The position numbers and the translations under genes are program-made. Below, in pieces: positions 53,834 to 61,221 of a stretch of DNA of 64,000 bases. The number at the start of each line of letters is the position of its first letter. Within the stretch, counting starts at the first letter, position 1. The notes beneath the pieces were generated by a model. The model did no database searches, had not been told where the DNA came from, and saw only the letters and a program-made list of their open reading frames with translations. Origin of the DNA: Engelhardtia mirabilis. Its GTDB lineage: Bacteria; Planctomycetota; UBA1135; GCA-002686595. The stretch covers positions 1 through 64,000 of the forward strand of contig CP036296.1 of the NCBI GenBank assembly GCA_007751255.1, read 5' to 3'.

Positions 53834-54670
53834 ATGCTGAAGCTCGCTCAATCGAAGCGTTTCCGTCCGACGTACGTACTGACCCTGGCCGCGCTCGCCG
53901 CGGTCCTCACCGCGACGCACGGAATTGGAGCCGCCGCCACGTCGGCGACCGCGATCGGCCTCTGGACCGGCGGTAGTTCGAGCGACGGGAGTTCGAGCGA
54001 CGGTTCGATCGCCTCTGCCGCGATCGACGCCGTTCCCGCACCCTACGGCCTCGCGACGATCGCCGGGCGAGTGGTGGACGCCGACGGCCGGCCCCTCTCC
54101 GGTGTGACCGTCGAGTTGCGTGGCGGTGGTGAAGGTAGCGCGAGGTTCGCGTTCGTCGACGGCCATCGCAACTCGCGGCCAACCGGCCTGCTGGTCACGG
54201 ATTCGACCGGCGAGTTCGAACTGCACTTCGTGCCTCACCCGCACCGGCCCTACGCCCTCGCCCTGGAGGCCGAGGGCTTCGCCGCGCCCAGTTGGAACTG
54301 GCGCGCGATCGGCGCGGCGGACGTGTTCGACCTCGGCACCGTGGCACTCCCCAAGGCGGCGACCGTCCGAGGACAGGTCGTCGATGGTCAGGGGCGACCC
54401 CTGGCCGGTCCCTGGCGCGTGACCGTCGCGAGTGCCTGGTCGTTACCCGTTGCCGGGCCGCGCGCACATGCGGGACCGACGTGGGTGCGCGAATGGGTCG
54501 ACCCCGAAACCGGCCGCTTCGAGATCGTCGGCCTGCCGCCGGGGAAGGCCGATATCCGCCTCGACGCGGAAGGCCTGCCCTTCTTCGACGGACCGATGGT
54601 GAACGTCCCGGCCGGCGGCGCACTGGAACTTGACTTCGAGTACACGGGTCCCATTCCGCCGAGCGAGTGA
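53834..54670 (+). CDS. Exported prealbumin-like-repeat protein (278 aa)
   Basis: An N-terminal hydrophobic segment (TYVLTLAALAAVLTATHGIG) is followed by a Ser/Asp/Gly linker with a GSSSD repeat, then two carboxypeptidase-regulatory-like beta domains: IAGRVVDADGRPLSGVTVEL...LLVTDSTGEFELHFVP and VRGQVVDGQGRPLAGPWRVT...VDPETGRFEIVGLPPG. These sandwiches typically bind or scaffold cell-surface material. It is related in style to the genes at 54824 and 61222. ATG 53834 follows ACACGACC without a strong ribosome site. Confidence 0.75.
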   Translation: MLKLAQSKRFRPTYVLTLAALAAVLTATHGIGAAATSATAIGLWTGGSSSDGSSSDGSIASAAIDAVPAPYGLATIAGRVVDADGRPLSGVTVELRGGGEGSARFAFVDGHRNSRPTGLLVTDSTGEFELHFVPHPHRPYALALEAEGFAAPSWNWRAIGAADVFDLGTVALPKAATVRGQVVDGQGRPLAGPWRVTVASAWSLPVAGPRAHAGPTWVREWVDPETGRFEIVGLPPGKADIRLDAEGLPFFDGPMVNVPAGGALELDFEYTGPIPPSE

Positions 54671-54823
54671 CGTCGCCGAGCGCGCGCGGGGGTTGATCGA
54701 TCGCGAGGTCGTCCTGCGCGGAGCTGTCACCGCGCGGTATCTGGACCCAGGGGGTGTTGACCAGGCGGCAGTCCGATCGGCTACAACAGGTCGCGTCCTC
54801 CAGACCCGTCCGGTTATCGCCTG

Positions 54824-57358
54824 ATGTCGAATCGCCTGCTTGCTGTCCTCGTCCTCCTTGTCGTCGTCGTTGCGGTCCTGTTCGAGTACAGCGGGACCGA
54901 CGTCGAAGCCCCGCACGGATCGCCCGGCTCGGCGCCGACGGAGAACTCGAGTGCGCCGATCACGTTGACAAGGCCCGACGCCACGCGCGAGCTGGGCCGA
55001 TCCGCGGTCGTGGAGGAGTCGACCGGCGAGCGTCCCATCGCCTCGGACTCGGCGATCGAGCAGGCCAATCTCCCAGACGGCCGCGCGCGCATCGTCGGAC
55101 TCGTCGTCGACCAGAGCGGCGACCCCATCCCTGGCGCTGCCTTCATGCTCCACGGATGGGGCGCGAATAGCCGCCGCAAGGTCGAGTTCGGCGATCCCGG
55201 CACCATCGATCTACCCGGGACGACGACGGACGCTGGACGGATCGACCTGCCCTTCGAGCCCCACCCCGCGGCCCAGTACACCTTCGACCTCGAGCCCCAG
55301 GACTTCGGTCGAGCGAGTTGGCGCTGGAGCGAGATCGATGCCGGACAGGTCGTCGACCTGGGGACGGTCGTCCTGCGCGCGGAGGGTCGCCTGGAGGTGC
55401 GTCTGCGAGGCCCCGACGGCAAGGCACCATCGGGCATCTGGAATGTCTACGCCGTCCCGCATCCGACCATGGGCGCGAGTCCGGGCGCCGCCAGCCGCGA
55501 CTATGCAGACTGGGATCCGGCGGGCGAGCGCTGGTCGATTCGCGGGCTCCCGCCGGGCCCGATCGAGGTCGGCGCCGACGGGCCGCTGGACTCGCGGGTC
55601 CGGGCGATCCGAGTGCCCCTCGCCGCCGGGGAGACGCGCGAGGTGGAATTGGTCTTCGAGGGCCGCGACCAATCGAGCGATCTCCGAGTCAGCTTCCTGA
55701 TGAACCTGCCCTTCACCACCCAGCTCGCGGCCGATGCCGTGACCCTGTGGTCACCGAGCGGCCAGCGAATCCCCGCCCAGGTCCGCAGCAGCAACTCGAT
55801 CGAGATCGCCGAGGCGGTGTCGGGCGAGTACCGCGTCGAGGTGGACGACCCCCGTTTCGAGCGAGTCGAGCGAAGGCCGCTGATCCGTGGTCGGAGCTAT
55901 GGAGTGCGGCTGCGGGGCAGCGTCGGCTTGGCCCTCGATCTGATCGACGAGGTCAGCGGAGCCGCGCTCGAAGAGGCCAGGGTGGAGGTCACCTACCCCG
56001 AGCTGCCGGATGGGGCCGAGCGGAGGTCGACCAGCGTGCAGGTCATCCACGAAGGCGGACCCCTTCCCGAGGGTGGTGTGGTCGGCGGCATCTACCCGAC
56101 GACCGCTCGCCTGCGCGTGGTCGCGGACGGCTATGCCCCCTCGGAGGTCGTGCTCGAGGAGCTGCGACCTGGCGAGGTGCGCGCAGTGCGCTGCGAGCTG
56201 GGCCAGCCCTTCACCCTCCGCGGCCGACTGACCTGGCCCGACGGTCGGCCCGTCGACGCGGACGTGACCCTGTTCCCACCGACGGAGTTCTCGCCCCTCG
56301 ATCGCGCGCACCACCAGGTCTTCATGATGCCCGACCACCTGGGGACGACCCACACCGACGCGGACGGGCGATTCGAGCTGCCGAACCTCTCGCCGGGGAC
56401 CTTCGGCCTGCAGGCCGACGCCTCGGTGTTCTTCTCGACCTGGTTCCCGAGCGTCGCGGCCGATCGTGGGGCAGAACCCGTCCAGCTCGTCATGGAGTCG
56501 GCGGCCTCGATCGTCGGGCACATCGACCTGCCCGCCGACTCGGCCGGACGGCTCCTGGTGCAGGCCGTGGTCTCCGAGATCTCCACGATCGCGCCGCTCG
56601 CGAGCCTGGCTCGGCTTCGCTACTGGGGGCCGCACCAACGTGTGACCTCGCAGGACGGGCGGTTCGACTTCGCAGGCCTGCGCGCGGGCACCTACCGGCT
56701 GCTCTATGCGGTCGACGAGGACCCCGACTTCGGCGCGACCGGGCTCGAGTTGGCCACGGTCGAGCTGGCGGCGGGCGAGCGGCGCAAGCTCGACCTCGAC
56801 GGGACCTCCCTGGTCTCCGGCGCCATCCACGCCCTCGTCACGGTTGACGGCGCCCCCGGAACCGGGCTCGTGCTGAAGCTCGCACGCCGCGGCGACGACG
56901 GCTCCGCGATGGACCGGGTCGAGGCCGACCTCGGCCCCGATGGTGAAGCCCTGCTCGAGCTGTTGCCGTCCGGCGAGTGGTTCGCGTCGATCGAATGGCG
57001 GAGCAACAGCTTCCAGCACTGGTCGGCCGCCTGGCCCACACCCGCGATCGTCGCGGATGGTCAGGTGGCGGAGCTGCACATCGACCTCGAGGTCGCATCC
57101 GGTGCCCTGCAGGTCGGCGATGCCGAGGACGACCGCGCGGAGCTGCTCTACTCCCTGCATCCCGACCCCGCCTCCGACCCCCTCCGCCTGGGTCGGTACT
57201 TCCACCAGTTCCTGCCCGCGGACGGGCGCATCGTCTGCGAGCAGATCAGGGGCGAGCTGCGCCTGTCCGTCTTCCGCGACGGTGAGCCGCCCCTGATCAA
57301 CGACCTGCCGATCGCCTGGCCGCCGGCGGGGGGCGAGCTGAGCGTGGAGATCCCCTGA
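54824..57358 (+). CDS. Large membrane-anchored prealbumin-repeat protein (844 aa)
   Basis: One N-terminal TM (LLAVLVLLVVVVAVLFEYSG) anchors a long extracytoplasmic region of repeated carboxypeptidase-regulatory-like domains: IVGLVVDQSGDPIPGAAFML, SAPSG-type loops, FTLRGRLTWPDGRPVDADVT...HTDADGRFELPNLSPGTFGL and FDFAGLRAGTYRLLYAVDED. There are at least five such sandwiches. No catalytic site is visible. The start resembles the membrane-and-repeat part of the sigma-factor fusion at 61222-64000, but with no sigma domain. Convergent with the radical SAM gene, 6 nt apart. Confidence 0.78.
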   Translation: MSNRLLAVLVLLVVVVAVLFEYSGTDVEAPHGSPGSAPTENSSAPITLTRPDATRELGRSAVVEESTGERPIASDSAIEQANLPDGRARIVGLVVDQSGDPIPGAAFMLHGWGANSRRKVEFGDPGTIDLPGTTTDAGRIDLPFEPHPAAQYTFDLEPQDFGRASWRWSEIDAGQVVDLGTVVLRAEGRLEVRLRGPDGKAPSGIWNVYAVPHPTMGASPGAASRDYADWDPAGERWSIRGLPPGPIEVGADGPLDSRVRAIRVPLAAGETREVELVFEGRDQSSDLRVSFLMNLPFTTQLAADAVTLWSPSGQRIPAQVRSSNSIEIAEAVSGEYRVEVDDPRFERVERRPLIRGRSYGVRLRGSVGLALDLIDEVSGAALEEARVEVTYPELPDGAERRSTSVQVIHEGGPLPEGGVVGGIYPTTARLRVVADGYAPSEVVLEELRPGEVRAVRCELGQPFTLRGRLTWPDGRPVDADVTLFPPTEFSPLDRAHHQVFMMPDHLGTTHTDADGRFELPNLSPGTFGLQADASVFFSTWFPSVAADRGAEPVQLVMESAASIVGHIDLPADSAGRLLVQAVVSEISTIAPLASLARLRYWGPHQRVTSQDGRFDFAGLRAGTYRLLYAVDEDPDFGATGLELATVELAAGERRKLDLDGTSLVSGAIHALVTVDGAPGTGLVLKLARRGDDGSAMDRVEADLGPDGEALLELLPSGEWFASIEWRSNSFQHWSAAWPTPAIVADGQVAELHIDLEVASGALQVGDAEDDRAELLYSLHPDPASDPLRLGRYFHQFLPADGRIVCEQIRGELRLSVFRDGEPPLINDLPIAWPPAGGELSVEIP

Positions 57359-57364
57359 CGACGC

Positions 57365-58750
57365 TCAGACGTTGCGCCGCAGCAGGGCCAGCCCCTCGCG
57401 GAACTGGGCTCCCAGCTCCCACAGGCTGCGCACGCCCGTGACCCGTCGCCACAAGTACGACGGGCGCAGGTAGAAGCGGCGCACCATGGCCTTCTTCATG
57501 GCGACCATGCGCGCGCGGTCCAGGGTCTGGGTCGGCAGGAAGGCGTCGGCGCCGCCCTGGTCCATGACCAGGTCGCTGGCCTCGGCGAGGCCCAAATCGA
57601 GGGCTTGTTTGCGGAAGGGCGTGCCGAAGCGCGGCACGGCCATGTTGAGGGACATGAAGTCCATCTCGAGCCCGATGGCCAGGTCGAGGGTGCGCTGCAG
57701 GCTGGCCTCGGTCTCCTCGGGCAGGCCGATGATGAAGGTGCCCACCGTGCGCAGGCCGGCGCGCTTCGCGCGGCGGAAGGCGTCGGCGATGATCGAGCTC
57801 TTGTAGCCCTTCTTGTAGGCCGCCAGCAGCGCGTCGTCGGCGGACTCGACGCCCATCATCACCGTGTGACAGCCCGCGGCGCGCATGGCGCCCAGCATCT
57901 CGTCGTCGGCCACGTCGGGCCGTGTGTAGCCGGTCCACGAGACGTCGCCGCGCTCGGCCAGGGCCGCGCACAGCTCCAGGCCGCGGTCGCGCACCACGCC
58001 GAAGGTCTGGTCCATGAAGAACAGCTCCTTCACGCCGCGCGCGCGCAGCTCGTCGATCTCTTCCAGCACGTCGTCCACCGGGCGGGTCTGAAAGCCCAGC
58101 GTGCCGATCACGCAGAAGGTGCAGGGGTAGGGGCAGCCGTAGTCGGTCAGCACCGTCGCGAAGCGCTTGGAGCGCGCGAAGCTGAAGTGGTAGCCCTCGG
58201 TTGGGAACAGCTCGTGACGCGGGCGCGGCACGCGGAAGCCGCCCTTGCGCTGCTTGCGCTCGAGGCGCAGCAGGCGCTCGGGCGCACCCGTCGCGTCGCG
58301 CACGGTCATGTCCTCGATGCGCTCGCGGTCGCCGTCCAGGTAGGCCAGCACGTCCTCGTTGGAGAACACGTGCAGGGCAGCCTCGAGCCAGGGCTCTTCG
58401 GTCAGGCGTTGTTCACTGGCCTCGTGCAGCACGTCGCCGATGGCGATCACCCGCCGCCCGCGCGCGGCCTGGTTCGCGAGGAAGGGCCGATCCTCGTCCC
58501 ACGAGACCGAGCCCACGAGTGCCACGATCACCTCGGGGTCCAACTCGTCGATGCGCGCCGCGGCCGCGGCGGGATCCAGCCGCTCGGCCATGCAGTCGAG
58601 CACCGACGTCTCGTGCCGACTGGCCAAGGTCCCCGACAGCGTCACCAGATCGACCGGATGGAACAGGTAGTTCGACTTGGTCGTCTTCGAGCAGAAGTAG
58701 TCGCGGATGTAGATCCGGCGACCGGGGGGATTGAGCAGCAGCACGCGCAT
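57365..58750 (-). CDS. Cobalamin-dependent-type radical SAM protein
   Basis: 461 aa. An N-terminal B12-binding-like domain (VLLLNPPGRRIYIRDYFCSK, then VIVALVGSVSWDEDRPFLAN) lacks an obvious DxHxxG motif. The radical SAM cluster motif CPYPCTFC follows (CxxxCxxC), then FFMDQTFGVVRDRGLELCAA, GVESADDALLAAYKKGYKS and a FIIGLPEETEAS segment. It resembles hopanoid, bacteriochlorophyll or lipid-modifying radical SAM enzymes; no product is assigned. ATG 58750 starts at the conserved N terminus. A decayed copy lies 1.6 kb downstream. Confidence 0.88.
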   Translation of the reverse strand: MRVLLLNPPGRRIYIRDYFCSKTTKSNYLFHPVDLVTLSGTLASRHETSVLDCMAERLDPAAAAARIDELDPEVIVALVGSVSWDEDRPFLANQAARGRRVIAIGDVLHEASEQRLTEEPWLEAALHVFSNEDVLAYLDGDRERIEDMTVRDATGAPERLLRLERKQRKGGFRVPRPRHELFPTEGYHFSFARSKRFATVLTDYGCPYPCTFCVIGTLGFQTRPVDDVLEEIDELRARGVKELFFMDQTFGVVRDRGLELCAALAERGDVSWTGYTRPDVADDEMLGAMRAAGCHTVMMGVESADDALLAAYKKGYKSSIIADAFRRAKRAGLRTVGTFIIGLPEETEASLQRTLDLAIGLEMDFMSLNMAVPRFGTPFRKQALDLGLAEASDLVMDQGGADAFLPTQTLDRARMVAMKKAMVRRFYLRPSYLWRRVTGVRSLWELGAQFREGLALLRRNV

Positions 58751-58987
58751 GGAGCCGAGTGAGTCTATCCGGTGACCCTGGGGACGGCCGTGCATGGAGC
58801 CAAAGGCCTGCGGGCACGTTTCGCACCGGGCGGCTCCGCTGGTGAGCGAACACGGGCGCGGATCCGGGCTCGGCAACTTCCTAGACGGATCGCGGGATCC
58901 CGTTCAGCCTCGGGGCGCGGCGTCGAGCCACTCCCGGTGGGCGCCGCACGCAACTCGCTCCCGTCGCCCCAGAAGAAGGAGACTTCG

Positions 58988-59470
58988 ATGCGACTCACCC
59001 GTCTGGCATCCGGCCTCGTGGCCATCCCCGTCCTGCTCGTTTCCCTGGTCCTTTCGATCAATGCCCCCGCCGCCCCGGCGCCGCCCTGCCAAGAGGGTTG
59101 GACCAAGGGCGCCTGGGACCTGCCCGCCGGCGCGGGCTCGGGCTTCGCCGAGGGCAAGCTGGTCTCGAACCTGACCGGCAACACCGTCTACAAGATGGAG
59201 TGCAAGCTGATCGCGACGCCCTCGCCCTGCCTGTCCTGCATCCAGGGCACCATGTACGGCTACCTGGACGACGGCTTCGGCCCCTCGCCCGACTACCTGG
59301 TCAAGGGCAGCTACTCGGGCACCTGGCTCAACGGACAGGGCACCTTCGGCGCCTACGTCTACGAGCTGAACGGCGCCGGCCCCGTGGGCAAGATCGGCGG
59401 TGTGTTCGCCGACCCGCCCTTCCCGGTCGCCATCGGCGAGTACAAGGGCGAGTGGGTCGTTTGCCCGTGA
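58988..59470 (+). CDS. Small secreted protein of unknown function
   Basis: 160 aa. The ribosome site GAAGGAG precedes ATG 58988. A signal peptide (LVAIPVLLVSLVLSINAPAA) leads into a mature part that is Gly/Tyr-rich with scattered cysteines (CQEGWTKGAW, MECKLIATPSPCLSCIQGTM) and repeating short strands (YLVKGSYSGTWLNGQGTFGA). I recognise no family. It is followed by a strong terminator. Confidence 0.75.
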   Translation: MRLTRLASGLVAIPVLLVSLVLSINAPAAPAPPCQEGWTKGAWDLPAGAGSGFAEGKLVSNLTGNTVYKMECKLIATPSPCLSCIQGTMYGYLDDGFGPSPDYLVKGSYSGTWLNGQGTFGAYVYELNGAGPVGKIGGVFADPPFPVAIGEYKGEWVVCP

Positions 59471-59521
59471 TGCGCGGTTGAGCGCGCCAGGCCGATCCGC
59501 GCCATTCCGAGCGGATCGCGA

Positions 59522-59559
59522 ACCCCGGGGGGCGTCGCGCGAGCGGCGCCCCCCGGGGT
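59522..59559 (+). terminator. Strong terminator hairpin
   Basis: Perfect 13 bp stem ACCCCGGGGGGCG (59522-59534) / CGCCCCCCGGGGT (59547-59559), 12 nt loop, downstream of the gene at 58988-59470, then CGTTAC. Confidence 0.75.
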
Positions 59560-59650
59560 CGTTACAAAGAACCCGCTGGCGCGAGCGTGGGTGGAGCCGA
59601 CAATCGGATCACTGACGCGACCCGTCCGCACCCACTCGATGGAGATTGGA

Positions 59651-60142
59651 ATGAGCAAGCCCGCCCTCGCCGTCCTCGCAGTCCTTGCCCTCGTCGGATG
59701 CGGTTCCGTGCCGACCGAATCGGATCCCGTCGACAGGGTCCAGGTCATCGAAGGGAGCGCCGACCTCGAAGCGGCCTTCGCCGCCCGCTACCAAGCTTGG
59801 ACCATCGGCCAGCTCGACGATCGTTGGAACGAGCTCTACGCCCTCTGCCGAGAACAATCTGCGGCCCTGCTCGAGGCGCGCTTCGACCGCGGCGAGACCG
59901 AGTTGTTGTGCGGCACATGGAGCGACCCCCTGGGCGGCTTCGCCATGCAATCGAGCGCAGCGGAGGGCCCCGCCAACGCCTCGCGCGGCTTCATCGACGG
60001 CGACCAGGTGACCTACGAGGTCGCCGTGCTGCCCTTCGACGAGTACCCCGCCTACTACGCCCTCGAACGCGAGCGCGACTGGGTCGAGCGCCGCTGGGCC
60101 CTGTTGCGCGCGAGACGCGACATCGCCCAGCTCGCGCGCTGA
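59651..60142 (+). CDS. Lipoprotein of unknown function
   Basis: 163 aa. A lipoprotein signal (PALAVLAVLALVGCGSV, lipobox LVGC) precedes a charged, probably helical mature domain (LEAAFAARYQAWTIGQLDDR, ERERDWVERRWALLRARRD). GGAGATTGGA precedes ATG 59651, deciding against upstream starts. No family recognised. Confidence 0.7.
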   Translation: MSKPALAVLAVLALVGCGSVPTESDPVDRVQVIEGSADLEAAFAARYQAWTIGQLDDRWNELYALCREQSAALLEARFDRGETELLCGTWSDPLGGFAMQSSAAEGPANASRGFIDGDQVTYEVAVLPFDEYPAYYALERERDWVERRWALLRARRDIAQLAR

Positions 60143-60347
60143 GTCCTGCATCGTTGATTGACGTGGACCCACTCCAGCGGGCCGCACTGAACCCAAGAAG
60201 AGCCGGGCTGGCCATTCCAGGGAAGATTGTCCGACGAGCGATCGGAACCACCGCTTCACTCGTTCTCCCGGCAGCCAGCGCGGGGGCACCGGATCCTCGC
60301 TTCCGGGCCGCCGCTCTCCTACTTGACACGATGCTGGGGGGGTAACG

Positions 60348-61092
60348 TCAAACGGCGAAGAGGGACTGGTCCATGAAGAACAGCTCCTTCACCCCGCGCG
60401 CGCGCAGCTCGTCGATCTCCTCCAGCACGTCTTCGACCGGCCGCGTCTGGAAACCCAGGGTGCCGATCACGCAGGCCGATCATGCAGAAGGTGCAGTGGT
60501 AGGGGCAGTCGTAGTCGGTCAAGAGCGTCGCGAAGCGCTTGGAGCGCGCGAAGCTGAAGTGATAGCCATCGGTGGGGAACAACTCGTGGCGCGGGCGCGG
60601 CACGCGGAACCCGCCCTTGCGCTTCTTGCGCTCGAGGCGCATCAGGCGTTCGGGTGCGCCCGCGGCGTCGCGCACGGTCATGTCCTCGATGCGCTCGCGG
60701 TCGCCGCTCAAGTAGGTCAGCACGTCCTCGTTGGAGAACAGGTGCAGGGCGGCCTCGAGCCAGGGTTCTTCCGCCAGGCGCTGTTCGCTGGCCTCGTGCA
60801 GCACGTCGCCGGTGGCGATCACCCTTCGGCCGTGGGCGGCCTGGTCCGCCAGGAAGGGCCGGTCCTCGTCCCAGGAGACCGATCCCACCAGGGCCACGAT
60901 CACCTCCGGTCCGAAGGAGTCGATCCGCGCGCGCGCCGCCGCCGGGTCGAGCCGCTCCGCCATGCAGTCGAGCGCCGCCAGCTCGTGCTCGCTCGCCAGG
61001 GTCCCCGAGAGGGTGACCAGATCGACCGGATGGAACAGGTAGTTCGACTTGGTCGTCTTCGAGCAGAAGCAGTCGCGGATGTAGACCCGATC
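60348..61092 (-). pseudogene. Decayed duplicate of the radical SAM gene at 57365-58750
   Basis: This segment is collinear with the N-terminal half of the intact radical SAM gene (YIRDCFCSK...CPYHCTFC). Over the 163-residue stretch MAERLDP...FCMIG I counted 19 differences, 88% identity. It is broken three ways: the start is missing (a TGA lies just upstream of the conserved N terminus), a 13-bp duplication at 60471-60483 shifts the frame right after the CxxxCxxC motif, and after FFMDQ the sequence diverges and a TGA stops it at 60348. The last roughly 220 residues are absent. Confidence 0.9.
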
Positions 61093-61221
61093 CCCGAGGC
61101 CACGGAGTTGCCGTCACCTGCCTCGCGAGAGGAATCCGACGTCGAGCAAGGGCATTGCCGAAGGACTCCGGGTCGGAACGACTCCGAATCGAGGGTCTCC
61201 GTATCGACGGACTCCGTCTCG

